Of a stretch of DNA of 64,000 bases, positions 38,861 to 47,873 are shown piece after piece. The stretch is taken from positions 248,001 to 312,000 of the forward strand of contig JAUXYJ010000054.1 in assembly GCA_030694465.1 (NCBI GenBank), in the 5' to 3' direction. A program made the translations under genes and the position numbers. This stretch comes from Deltaproteobacteria bacterium. Its GTDB lineage: Bacteria; Myxococcota_A; Polyangia; Polyangiales; Ga0077539. Below the pieces are notes generated by a model that was given only the letters and a program-made list of their open reading frames with translations, searched no databases and was not told where the DNA came from. Numbering within the stretch: position 1 is the first letter of the stretch; each line of letters starts with the position of its first letter.

Positions 38861-40699
38861 TCAGAAGGGCACAACCGCCGCATTGGTCGGTCGACGCACC
38901 CGCGGAGTGGGTGTCGTTTGGGTCGTCGTCGGGCGCACACGCACCGCGGGGGCCGTGGTTTGCGTCACTCGAGGAGCAGGCGCATCAAACGGCGTCGGCA
39001 CCGTCCCGGTCGTGTGTGTCCGATGGGTAGGAGCCGTTGCAGGCGCTTGGACCGTGCGCGTTGGGCTGGCAGCACTCGCGGCGACAGTGGGCCTGACGCT
39101 CGGAGGAGGTGGCTCGATGGCCACCGGCGGCGCCTGTGGCGCAGGTGGGTTGGGCATCGCAACGGGCTCGACTGCCGCCGGCGCTGCTTGCGCTGCAACG
39201 ACCGGCTGCTGCGTTGGCTGCTGAGCGACGGGAGCTGCGCCGATGACTTCGGGCGCGGCCACCGGGACGGGTTGCTGTGTCGGTGGCGTTTGAATGGGCG
39301 CCTGTGCCGCAATGGCAGGCTGGACACCCGACAACTGTGTGCGCGCCGGGGCCTGGTTCATCGCACGCAGCATGAGAGCTCCAGCACCGCCCATCGCCAA
39401 CAGACCCACCAAGGCGATGCCAATGACAATGCCCGTACGGCTCGATTTAGGCGCTACGGGAGCCTCTGACACAGGAACCGCGGGCGGCATGTAGGCCATC
39501 GGGGGAGGGGCCAACCCCGGCGGCATCGATCCAAACGCGTCGAGCGGAGGAGGAAACGTGGGCGCAAACGACTGCGCTGACGGATCCGAGTAGGACGGTG
39601 GCCCCGAAGCAAACCCGAGCCCCGAGTTCATGGGCATCGAGCCTGGCCCAGGCGGAGGGTTCATGTAGGGACTGCCACCCGATTGTGACGACTCGGGCGA
39701 GTGCGATACTGGCCGCGCGACAATCCCGGAAGGCTGGATTCCAGCAGCAGGAATCGACAACGGGCCCGTCTGTTCGTAGCCGATGGACTGCCCCGCCTCA
39801 ATGAGCGCGTCACGCATCTCAATCGCGGTCTGAAACCGGCGCGACGGATCTTTCTCAAGCGCCTTGGCAATAAACGCCTCAATGGGCTGTGGAAACGGAA
39901 GCCCTGCAGCCTGTGCGAGCGTCAGCGGTGGATTCTCAAGGACCGCTGCCAACAACGACACGGTGTCCTCGGCATCAATGGGCCGCTTTCCGCTCAACAT
40001 CATGAAGAGCGAGACACCCGCGGAGTAGAGATCGACCCGCGGATCCGTGGCGCTCGCCTTGCCGCGAATTTGCTCGGGAGCCATGTACGCGACAGTGCCA
40101 AGCGTCTGGCCATCACGCGTGAGCTCCTGCTGAGACGCATCGGCCAGTTTCGAAATGCCAAAGTCGAGCAGCTTGAGCTTCTCGGTGCCCGTCGTGCTCT
40201 TCTCCACGAACAAATTCGCAGGCTTCAGATCGCGATGGATCACGCCCGCTTCGTGCGCGGCAGCAAGCCCTTCAAGCATCTGGCGCCCAAAGGAGAGCGC
40301 CTTCTGCAACGGCATTCGACCCGGTTTTAGCGCTTGCTGACCGCTCTGCCCTTCGAGGTACTCCATGACGAGGACGAGGGATCCACCAACCTCTGCGTCC
40401 AAATCGTAGATGGCGACGACGTGATCGCTACGAATTCGACCAGCAGCCTTCGCCTCGCGTCGAAACCGCTCGACGTACGCGGGGTCTCTCGAAAACTCAG
40501 GATCCAACATCTTGAGCGCCACGAGACGGTCGGTCTGCTGGTGCCGTGCCAGATAGACCGTCGCCATTCCGCCACGCCCCAGGACTTTCTGGACCGTGTA
40601 ACGCCCAAGCACAACGCTGCCAGGCGGAAGATCGCGAGTTCGACTCGCAGCGTGAGCGCTACCCAGAGTTGCAGCACGGGGACGGGGAGGAAGAGCCAC
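38861..40699 (-). CDS. eukaryotic-like Ser/Thr protein kinase, transmembrane
   Basis: 612 residues. The kinase domain covers about residues 31-300: GRGGMATVYLAR (Gly loop), VALKMLD (Lys), VIHRDLKPANLF (catalytic Asp), LLDFGISKL (DFG) and GTVAYMAPEQIRG. It is therefore an active-type Hanks kinase. A Pro/Ser/Gly-rich linker leads to one membrane helix (IVIGIALVGLLAMGGAGALML) and a long Pro/Ala/Thr-rich extracytoplasmic tail. It starts with GTG, preceded by TGGAGG at good spacing. Substrate unknown; the neighbouring TPR protein gene starts 73 bases downstream and could be functionally linked. Confidence 0.93.
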   Translation of the reverse strand: MALPPRPRAATLGSAHAASRTRDLPPGSVVLGRYTVQKVLGRGGMATVYLARHQQTDRLVALKMLDPEFSRDPAYVERFRREAKAAGRIRSDHVVAIYDLDAEVGGSLVLVMEYLEGQSGQQALKPGRMPLQKALSFGRQMLEGLAAAHEAGVIHRDLKPANLFVEKSTTGTEKLKLLDFGISKLADASQQELTRDGQTLGTVAYMAPEQIRGKASATDPRVDLYSAGVSLFMMLSGKRPIDAEDTVSLLAAVLENPPLTLAQAAGLPFPQPIEAFIAKALEKDPSRRFQTAIEMRDALIEAGQSIGYEQTGPLSIPAAGIQPSGIVARPVSHSPESSQSGGSPYMNPPPGPGSMPMNSGLGFASGPPSYSDPSAQSFAPTFPPPLDAFGSMPPGLAPPPMAYMPPAVPVSEAPVAPKSSRTGIVIGIALVGLLAMGGAGALMLRAMNQAPARTQLSGVQPAIAAQAPIQTPPTQQPVPVAAPEVIGAAPVAQQPTQQPVVAAQAAPAAVEPVAMPNPPAPQAPPVAIEPPPPSVRPTVAASAASPTRTVQAPATAPTHRTHTTGTVPTPFDAPAPRVTQTTAPAVRVRPTTTQTTPTPRVRRPTNAAVVPF

Positions 40700-41025
40700 G
40701 ACACCTCCAAAAGAGAGAGGGAGTTAACGTTTACAGTGCAGCCGAAAGACCCAGACTGAGAGAGCGACCTTGGCCGATAGCTCCACGATTCAGGAATTTG
40801 GCCGCGCAGCGACAGACACTGATATGGATGCTAGCAAATTCGGCCCAAGATTGCGCACCCGCAATACAAAAAGCCTCTCGGCGTGTTTTGCACAACGGAC
40901 CGACAGCGTGCCAGCGGTAGGGACGCCCAGCCCCCAGCCAAGGATCTATCTACACTGTCATTTTCGTCTGTCGCAGCAATAGCCTAGACAGCGCGCGATG
41001 TGCTCTCCGCCCAAATCCGGCGGGA
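40700..41025. other. intergenic region, no gene recognised
   Basis: About 326 bases upstream of the kinase gene. A 70-codon open frame on the plus strand (40770-40982) has no recognisable features and no ribosome site, and I do not call it. No RNA gene was seen. Confidence 0.4.
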
Positions 41026-41625
41026 CTAGTCCGAGCGTGAAGCGTCAACGAAAACGCTCGCATCGATGCTGGCGCAGCCGGGCGGTGGCGTGGGGACTTC
41101 GTCTGCGATCTCAACCCGACGCTGCGCCGAAAACAGCGCTCGACCTGATGCACGATCACGGACCATGCCCTCCAGAATCACGTCACGCCCCACCAGCTCG
41201 CTCGCGCAACGCAAATCCAACAGTACCAGCTCGGCTTCGGTCTCGAACCGCCCATCCATCAACGGCCGCAACCCGCGGAGACTCCCTCGATCAATCCACC
41301 GCCGCACCCACTGAGGCGAATGCAAGACCCGGCCGTCGATCACCGAGGTCACCCGAAAAGCGATCTCGACATCGGGCTCGGTGAGCACCATGCGCAGTCG
41401 TCCCCAGATGTGAAAGCCACCCTGCGCGCCAAAAATGAGCTCCACCGTGGGCCGGTCGCGACCCAGCGTCTCCCACTCAATTTGCCCGGTTCCAAGCTCA
41501 ACCATGCTGCTCGTCTGAGAGTCGTCGGAGGCGTCCGGTCGACTCGTGGGCGGGTGACAGCTCGCCGCGACAGGAGCGACGCAGAGGACAAAGAATGAAA
41601 CAAGGACCAGCGTTCGACTGTTCAA
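41026..41625 (-). CDS. predicted lipoprotein of unknown function
   Basis: 199 residues. The N-terminus is a lipoprotein signal (LVLVSFFVLCVAPVAASC) with the likely lipidated Cys in VAASC. An Asp/Ser linker is followed by a strand-rich domain (ELIFGAQGGFHIWGRLRMVL, ELVLLDLRCASELVGRDVILEG) that resembles a beta-sandwich. The frame opens with TTG at 41625; no better start is seen, so the exact N-terminus is uncertain. Confidence 0.65.
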   Translation of the reverse strand: MNSRTLVLVSFFVLCVAPVAASCHPPTSRPDASDDSQTSSMVELGTGQIEWETLGRDRPTVELIFGAQGGFHIWGRLRMVLTEPDVEIAFRVTSVIDGRVLHSPQWVRRWIDRGSLRGLRPLMDGRFETEAELVLLDLRCASELVGRDVILEGMVRDRASGRALFSAQRRVEIADEVPTPPPGCASIDASVFVDASRSD

Positions 41626-41889
41626 GCCACAGCACAGTAGCAGCGTTCGCGATGTGCTGCGTCGGTTGACCCCAGCTTAGACCAGCGTGTAAAAGCCCCC
41701 GCTGCACTCCGTCGATCTGTGTCAGCCTCGCGCAACACCGGTGATCGAAGCGGGTCAGTTTTTCGAGCGATAGCGATCTAAGTCAGTTCGCGCTCGCTGC
41801 CTCCGGTGGATTCATAAGCCACAACAGACCACAGCGTTGTTGCCGGCGTCTGCCAACCATCATCCACAGTTCACCAGCATATTTACAGC

Positions 41890-42333
41890 ATGCAAACCCT
41901 CATCGCCCACTCGACACTCCTCGCGGGTCGCTCCCTAGAGCTGCTTGCGTTTTGGCTGCAGCCTTCTCAGGCCGGCGCCGCACCCGCAGCGCCGAGCGCC
42001 GGTCCCGCCGGGGGCGCTGGGAGCCCCTTTGGCTCGATGGGCATGCTCTTGGTCTTCGTCGCGGTCTTCTACTTCTTCATTATCCGGCCGGGAAATAAAC
42101 AGCGGACTGAACAAGAACAGCTCCTCAAGAGCGTCATGAAGGGCGATCGCGTAGTCACCACCGGAGGGATGTACGGCATCGTCAGCGGCGTCGACGGAGA
42201 CATCGTGGTGCTCGAAATCTCAGAAAAAGTGCGAGTGCGTTTCAAGAAGGAAGCGATCGCCATGCGAGTAACCGACAAGACCGACGACAAAAAGAGCGCT
42301 GACAAGGACACCCCTTCGTCAGTCCTCAAGTGA
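41890..42333 (+). CDS. yajC: preprotein translocase subunit YajC
   Basis: 147 residues. One membrane helix (MGMLLVFVAVFYFFIIRP) is followed by the family core KQRTEQEQLLKSVMKGDRVVTTGGMYGIV. YajC accompanies SecDF in the inner membrane during Sec export. The N-terminal 50 residues (Ala/Pro/Gly-rich) are longer than in E. coli. It starts a yajC-secD-secF operon; the secD ATG is 25 bases after its stop. Confidence 0.94.
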   Translation: MQTLIAHSTLLAGRSLELLAFWLQPSQAGAAPAAPSAGPAGGAGSPFGSMGMLLVFVAVFYFFIIRPGNKQRTEQEQLLKSVMKGDRVVTTGGMYGIVSGVDGDIVVLEISEKVRVRFKKEAIAMRVTDKTDDKKSADKDTPSSVLK

Positions 42334-42358
42334 TCGAGAGCTCTGGAGTGATCCTTCG

Positions 42359-44215
42359 ATGAATCGTTCTCTTTACCTACGTTTTCTGACCATCCTCATG
42401 GTGGCCTTCGCTGGCTGGCTGGTCCTTTGGCCGTCCTTCACCCGGATCGCCCCGTCATGGGTCACGGCAAAAATCCCTTACCGATTGAACCTCGGCTTGG
42501 ACATCCGCGGAGGGGCGCGGTTGTCTTATGAGGTCCAAATTGGCGCCGCCATCGCCTCGCGTCGCGATCGCATCATTGAGGGCCTCCGTGAGCAGCTCGC
42601 GATCGACTACGGATTTCACTCCGGAACAGGTCGCCTCACGGAAGAAGCTTCGCAGAGGCTCTCTACAAAAGTTCAATTCCGAAGAAGCGAAGTAGACAAC
42701 CGAGAGTTCTCCGTTGTCTTTCGAACTGCTTCAGAGAACTCTCGACTTACGAACGAAATGCTTACGCAGCGCGACATGCGGCTCGTAAGGCGCGAGGGCG
42801 ATCGAATCGTCGCTGCTCTTCGTCAGGACGAAGCCGAGAAGATCGAGCGCGAGTCCGTCGAAGAAGCCGTACGCCGCATCGAACAGCGCATTGACGCTCT
42901 GGCCGTCCGTGAGACCTCTATCACCACGCGTGGCGAGACTATCGTCATCGAGATCCCAGGATCTGATCAGGCTTACTTCGACGAAATCCGCGATATTATC
43001 CGCAAGACTGCCCGTCTTGAGTTTCGCATGTGTGCCGACTCTTCGACCTTCCTCGAGCGATTTCGTGGGGGCGGTGAGCTAGCAGGCCGCATCCCAGCAG
43101 GCATCTCACTCGAGAGCGAAACCGTCAGCGTCGGCCAGCGCCCCGATGGAACAAACAACACCGCGACTTCGCCGTACTTTCGCGCTCAGGGCCCACAAGG
43201 TCGTCGCGATCTCGAGCGCTTCATCGGCTCGATCCGAGCAGAAATTCCCGAGACCTACGACCTCCTGATTGGTGAGGACGAGCGCCGAACCCGGAGACAA
43301 ACGGGGGAAGTTACCGCCGACCAAAAATGGTGGAGAACCTACAGCGTCGAGCACGTCGCTCACGTCACCGGTGACCAAATCCAGTCCGCTGAAGTCGCCG
43401 TCCGCCAGGACACCAACCAGCCCTACGCCGCGCTGTCGTTTAAGACAGACGGGGCTCGCGCGTTCGCTCAAATTACCAGCGACAACGTGGGACGTCGATT
43501 CGCCATTGTGCTGGACGATCTCGTCAAGAGCGCACCCGTCATCAACGAAGCCATTCGCAATGGCAGCGCCTCCATCACCCTGGGATCAGGCGACTTCAGG
43601 TCTCAAATGCGTGAGGCCAACGAGCTCTCCGTGGTCCTCCGCGCAGGCGCCCTACCTGCTCCGCTCGCAGAAGGTGCAATGGACTTCATTGGCCCAACGC
43701 TTGGGCAAGACATCATCCGAAAGAGCATCACCGCTGCAGCCATGGCAGTTGGGTTAGTCATGCTCTTTATGGCTGTCTGGTATGGCCCTGCAGGCTGGGT
43801 GGCCAACGGTGCGGTGCTACTCAACATCCTGTTGCAAATCTCCGCGATCGCGTTTTTGGGAGCGACGATCACACTCCCGGGTCTCGCAGGTTTGGCTCTC
43901 ACCGTCGGCATGGCGGTGGACGCAAACGTGCTGATTAACGAGCGAATCAAAGAAGAACAGCGAACAGGCAAATCCCTGAGAGCCGCAGTAGAGGCAGGCT
44001 ATCAGCATGCTTTCACGGCGATCTTCGACGGCCACGTGACCTCGTTCATCTCGGGAGTCGTGCTCATGCAGTACGGCACCGGACCCATCAAAGGCTTCGC
44101 CGTGATGCTGCTCATTGGCATTGTCGCCAACCTCTTCACTGGAGTCTTTTGTACCCGCGTGGTGTTCGATTGGCTCATCCGAGGTTTGAAGGTCAAGTCA
44201 CTGTCGTTCGGCTGA
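42359..44215 (+). CDS. secD: protein translocase subunit SecD
   Basis: Inner-membrane component that uses proton motive force to pull exported proteins through SecYEG. 618 residues, normal length. It has an N-terminal helix (FLTILMVAFAGWLVLW), the signature LGLDIRGGARLSYEV, a periplasmic P1 domain to about residue 430, then five membrane segments with typical GLVMLFMAVWYG, LTVGMAVDANVLINERIKEE and HAFTAIFDGHVTSFI. secF follows 64 bases later. Confidence 0.96.
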   Translation: MNRSLYLRFLTILMVAFAGWLVLWPSFTRIAPSWVTAKIPYRLNLGLDIRGGARLSYEVQIGAAIASRRDRIIEGLREQLAIDYGFHSGTGRLTEEASQRLSTKVQFRRSEVDNREFSVVFRTASENSRLTNEMLTQRDMRLVRREGDRIVAALRQDEAEKIERESVEEAVRRIEQRIDALAVRETSITTRGETIVIEIPGSDQAYFDEIRDIIRKTARLEFRMCADSSTFLERFRGGGELAGRIPAGISLESETVSVGQRPDGTNNTATSPYFRAQGPQGRRDLERFIGSIRAEIPETYDLLIGEDERRTRRQTGEVTADQKWWRTYSVEHVAHVTGDQIQSAEVAVRQDTNQPYAALSFKTDGARAFAQITSDNVGRRFAIVLDDLVKSAPVINEAIRNGSASITLGSGDFRSQMREANELSVVLRAGALPAPLAEGAMDFIGPTLGQDIIRKSITAAAMAVGLVMLFMAVWYGPAGWVANGAVLLNILLQISAIAFLGATITLPGLAGLALTVGMAVDANVLINERIKEEQRTGKSLRAAVEAGYQHAFTAIFDGHVTSFISGVVLMQYGTGPIKGFAVMLLIGIVANLFTGVFCTRVVFDWLIRGLKVKSLSFG

Positions 44216-44279
44216 TTTCAAACACTGTTCGTCGTTTACAACTGATTCCTTCATTCTCTCTTCGAGGCACGAAAGCGCT

Positions 44280-45626
44280 ATGGAACTCATCAAGCCCGGC
44301 CGAGTCATCGACTTTATGGCGATGCGCCGATATTGGATCGGGCTCTCGATCGCACTGTCTGTCATCAGCATGATCTTGCTGGTGAAACCAGGTCCCAAAT
44401 ACGGACTTGATTTCAAAGGCGGAACCGAACTGACGGTCCGCTTTGACAGACGAGTCGACGCGGGCGACGTCCGTCGGTCACTCTCAACACGTGGGCACGG
44501 CACCGCCGAGATTGTCCCCAGCGCCAGCGACCCACGCCAGCTACTGATCCGTGTCGAGCGCTCTACAACCATTGACCCAGCGCGTGAGACACAGCTCCGA
44601 AATGCAGTTCGGACAGCCCTTGGCTCGATCCAGTTGCGCGAGTTTAGAATGTCTCAGGGTGGCGATCACCTTGTCGTTCAGCTCGACGCAAACAAGACCG
44701 AGGCAGAGGTTGAGACCTTGCTCCGTGGGGCAGGGGTCGAAGTCCGAACACAGGGCCGGGAGCGCGTCAAGCGCGTGGGCGAGAACGGCGAGAACCGCTA
44801 CACGGTCTCGCTGGTCTCGGTCGGCGACCTCATCTTCTCGCAACTCACAACGGACCTAAGCACCAACGGCGAGCTCGTCGCCAGCGTATGGGTCTCACCC
44901 AAGGCCAGCGAGAAACTCCGCAACGAAGCCGTTCGCGCACTCTTGTACGCGATCGTCTTCATCATGATCTACGTGGCGTTTCGCTTCGATCTGCGATTCG
45001 CACCGGGTGGCGTTCTTGCGCTGCTTCACGACGCGCTCGTAGTGCTCGGAGTGTTTGCGCTCTTCCGCCGCGAGATCTCGATCGCGACGGTCGCCGCAAT
45101 CCTCACGGTCATCGGCTTCTCAATGAATGACACGATCATCGTCTACGACCGAGTGCGCGAAAATCTCGCCAAGCGCCGTGGACTTCGGATGCTCGATGTC
45201 ATCAATGTGTCGGTCTCCGAAATGTTCTCACGGACATTGGTGACCAGCACAACTGTGGTCCTCTCGGTTCTGCCCTTTGCCTTCTTGGGTAGCGAAGTGA
45301 TTCAAAACTTTGCCATCGCCATGATCGTCGGTGTGCTCGCTGGCACCTACTCGAGCATCTACGTGGCAGCACCGTTGACCGAATGGATTGACTCGCGTTT
45401 CTTTCACTCGCCTGAAGTTGCAGCTGCAGGCGTGTCGTCCAAGACAGTTGCCAGCGCGTCAGTCGCCAGCGAAGCGGATTCTGACGGCAGCGAGAGCGAC
45501 GGCGATGACGTCGAGCAGCAAGCCAAGGACGAACAGAGCGAACAGAGCGACGAGGCCGCAAAGCCCTCACGCCGTTCGCCCAAGGTCAAAGACCGCGGTT
45601 CTAAAGCCGAAAAAGACGCAACCTAG
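44280..45626 (+). CDS. secF: protein translocase subunit SecF with long acidic/basic tail
   Basis: Partner of SecD, 448 residues. The start has IKPGRVIDFMAMRRYW, then the signature YGLDFKGGTELTVRF, and six predicted helices with FSMNDTIIVYDRVREN near residue 285 and SRTLVTSTTVVLSVLPF. Bacterial SecF is about 300-320 residues; here a low-complexity cytoplasmic tail of some 70 residues (Ser/Asp/Glu, then Lys/Arg rich) is added. Last gene of the operon, followed by a compact stem-loop. Confidence 0.96.
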   Translation: MELIKPGRVIDFMAMRRYWIGLSIALSVISMILLVKPGPKYGLDFKGGTELTVRFDRRVDAGDVRRSLSTRGHGTAEIVPSASDPRQLLIRVERSTTIDPARETQLRNAVRTALGSIQLREFRMSQGGDHLVVQLDANKTEAEVETLLRGAGVEVRTQGRERVKRVGENGENRYTVSLVSVGDLIFSQLTTDLSTNGELVASVWVSPKASEKLRNEAVRALLYAIVFIMIYVAFRFDLRFAPGGVLALLHDALVVLGVFALFRREISIATVAAILTVIGFSMNDTIIVYDRVRENLAKRRGLRMLDVINVSVSEMFSRTLVTSTTVVLSVLPFAFLGSEVIQNFAIAMIVGVLAGTYSSIYVAAPLTEWIDSRFFHSPEVAAAGVSSKTVASASVASEADSDGSESDGDDVEQQAKDEQSEQSDEAAKPSRRSPKVKDRGSKAEKDAT

Positions 45627-45635
45627 CGACTTAAA

Positions 45636-45653
45636 CCTGTGCTTCAGCACAGG
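45636..45653 (+). terminator. stem-loop after secF
   Basis: CCTGTGC and GCACAGG (7 perfect pairs) enclose the 4-base loop TTCA, 10 bases after the secF stop. A T-richer stretch follows but no true T tract. It is a likely terminator or 3' end stabiliser of the yajC-secDF message. Confidence 0.55.
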
Positions 45654-45737
45654 AACGCGCTGGGTTGTCTGTCATTCTCTGTCCGTCGCGCCTCGCACAA
45701 GTTGCCTTGACGGACCAGCAAACGTAAGGTCCTTGCC

Positions 45738-47444
45738 GTGAGGGACCTTTGCCAGTTGGCCGCGCAGGATCTTGAGCGCGCTCGAAGCATTGAGCGCGAG
45801 CTCAGTGTTCATCCGCTCGTCGCAAGAGTGCTCAGCGCTCGCGGTGTTGGCTCGGCCGAACAAGCCAAGGCCCTGTTGCACCCGCGGCTTGCGACGCTCA
45901 CACCCCCTGAGGCAATGCTTGATCGAGAGGCCGCTGCGACACGAATCGCGGAGGCCATTGTCGCCAATCAGCGAATCGTCGTCTTTGGTGACTACGACGT
46001 CGACGGCGCGACCAGCGCGTCCTTGGCGTATTCGGCCCTCAGCGAATTGGGAGGCGAGATCGTGCCGCACATCGCCTCTCGCTTTGATGGCGGATATGGA
46101 TTCTCAGACGCCGCAGCTGACAGAGTGCTCGCGTCTAAGCCGACGCTTGTCATCACGTTTGACTGTGGAACAAGCGATCACGAACGGCTCTTCAGACTTA
46201 AGAAGTTGGGAATCGACACCATCGTAGTCGATCATCATAAGGTACCGGATGAACCGCTGCCGGCAGTGGCATTTCTTAACCCAAATCGACCCGACTGTGG
46301 GTTTCCGTTCAAGGGACTCGCAAGCGTCGGTCTAGCGCTCTCGCTCATTGGAGCTGTTCGCAACAAGCTAGGTAAGAAGCTAGATCTTCGTGAGTACCTC
46401 GATCTGGTGGCCGTCGGCACCATCGCGGACGTCGCGCCGCTATCCGGCGACAATCGAACGCTGACCCGCGCGGGGCTCGATCGGCTTGCCGAAGGCAAGG
46501 GGCGGCCGGGTCTCAGTGCTCTGCTCGCCATGGCCAAACTCCGGGCAAAACCCAGGGCCTTTGATGTTGGATTCTCCATCGCCCCGATGTTGAACGCCCC
46601 CGGACGAATGGGCTCTGCGGAGCCATCACTTCGATTGCTCAACGCCCGGACACCGACCGAAGCGAAGGCATTGGCACAGATTCTCGCGGTATCAAACGAA
46701 GAGCGCCGACGAGTCTCACAACACCTGTGTGACGAAGCTCTCGCGCAGGTCGCAGCGTTAAACGGTGGCGACATACCCGCTGGCGTGGTCGCAGCCGGTG
46801 ACGGCTGGCACCATGGCGTTGGCGGAATTGTCGCGGCCCGTCTCGTCGATCGATTTCAGAAGCCCTCCGTGGTCATCGCGATTCAAAAAGGCGAAGGGGT
46901 CGGCAGCGCCCGCGCTCCCAGAGGATTTCCGCTCTTTGATGCAATAAGCGCATGTTCTGAGTACCTGACTCGGTACGGCGGCCACGACGCAGCGGCTGGG
47001 CTCAGTATGCGAGCAGAGAACGTCGACGCCTTCAGACTTAAATTTGCTGAGATTTGTCAGTCCTTTCTAGATTCTGGGCGGAGCATAAAGCCCACCCTTC
47101 AGGCCGACACCGAGCTCACCGCCAGCGACCTCAAGGGACCCTTGGTTCGAGACCTTGGACTGTTAGAGCCAACAGGCCAAGCCTGGACCGAGACCTCGGT
47201 CCTCGTCCAAGAGGCGCGTCTAGAATCCGTAAGGCTCGTCGGAATCAACCACCTGCGAGGCCAAGCTCGGATCGCAAATTCGCTGATTAACGTCTTCATT
47301 CGAGACGGAGTCGGCTGTCGAGAACGCGGAGATTTTTCATTGGCAGAGAACAAGCCCATGCAAATCGTGGCGAAACTTCGACCCGATTCTTTTGCTGGTC
47401 CAGAGGCCGTCCAACTGGATATTACTGCGACTCGTCCGCTGTAA
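45738..47444 (+). CDS. recJ: single-stranded-DNA-specific exonuclease RecJ
   Basis: 5'-3' ssDNA exonuclease for recombination and mismatch repair, 568 residues. DHH-family motifs visible: VVFGDYDVDGATSASL (metal Asp), FDCGTSDHE, VVDHHKVPDE (DHH) and the Asp in VAVGTIADVAPL. The DHHA1 domain follows with the GWHHGVGGIVAARL and RYGGHDAAAGLSM signatures. The C-terminal OB region follows. It starts with GTG at 45738. Its 3' end overlaps a convergent small gene by 23 bases. Confidence 0.95.
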   Translation: MRDLCQLAAQDLERARSIERELSVHPLVARVLSARGVGSAEQAKALLHPRLATLTPPEAMLDREAAATRIAEAIVANQRIVVFGDYDVDGATSASLAYSALSELGGEIVPHIASRFDGGYGFSDAAADRVLASKPTLVITFDCGTSDHERLFRLKKLGIDTIVVDHHKVPDEPLPAVAFLNPNRPDCGFPFKGLASVGLALSLIGAVRNKLGKKLDLREYLDLVAVGTIADVAPLSGDNRTLTRAGLDRLAEGKGRPGLSALLAMAKLRAKPRAFDVGFSIAPMLNAPGRMGSAEPSLRLLNARTPTEAKALAQILAVSNEERRRVSQHLCDEALAQVAALNGGDIPAGVVAAGDGWHHGVGGIVAARLVDRFQKPSVVIAIQKGEGVGSARAPRGFPLFDAISACSEYLTRYGGHDAAAGLSMRAENVDAFRLKFAEICQSFLDSGRSIKPTLQADTELTASDLKGPLVRDLGLLEPTGQAWTETSVLVQEARLESVRLVGINHLRGQARIANSLINVFIRDGVGCRERGDFSLAENKPMQIVAKLRPDSFAGPEAVQLDITATRPL

Positions 47445-47871
47445 TCGAGCTCTGCGTCACGGCCTCACTCATCAAGGCTAGATCTTGAGTTCGAATCGAA
47501 GTCAGCATGGCCGGCCCTTCGGATAAAGCTCTAGTGACTTCATCACGAGTTCGACCCGTCAGACTTGCGACTAACGGCACAATCGCCTCGCGACGGAGGC
47601 CAATCGCGCGATGAGTGTCATCGGGCGTGACAACGGCCACATACCCAGTCGGTAGATCCACATCGACTCGCTGGATCCGACCCTGCGCAATCTGCAGGTA
47701 CGTTGGCGAATCCCAGTCCGTCACGGCTCGCCAGGACATCGCCAGCGAGCGGACCAACCTTACGGGATCAATGTCATCAAACGCCGGAACAAATGACGTC
47801 TTGCTGTTGGGCTCTTCTGCCCCCAGTCCTGGTTCTGAAGGCCCAAGTGGGAGCTCGTCGTCGTCGATCAT
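47422..47871 (-). CDS. hypothetical protein at the end of the acyl-CoA operon
   Basis: 149 residues, family not recognised. An acidic N-terminus (MIDDDELPLGPSEPG) precedes a compact domain with WDSPTYLQIAQGRIQRVDVD, strands and a helix (IVPLVASLTGRTRDEVTRAL). It begins 2 bases after the carboxyltransferase stop, so it belongs to the MarR-headed operon. It does not look like a biotin carrier (no MKM motif). A small accessory subunit is possible but unsupported. Confidence 0.6.
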   Translation of the reverse strand: MIDDDELPLGPSEPGLGAEEPNSKTSFVPAFDDIDPVRLVRSLAMSWRAVTDWDSPTYLQIAQGRIQRVDVDLPTGYVAVVTPDDTHRAIGLRREAIVPLVASLTGRTRDEVTRALSEGPAMLTSIRTQDLALMSEAVTQSSITADESQ

Positions 47872-47873
47872 CG

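Noticed and set aside
40770-40982. 70-codon frame in the gap upstream of the kinase gene
   Set aside because: No ribosome site, no hydrophobic or conserved pattern, and composition like random intergenic sequence.
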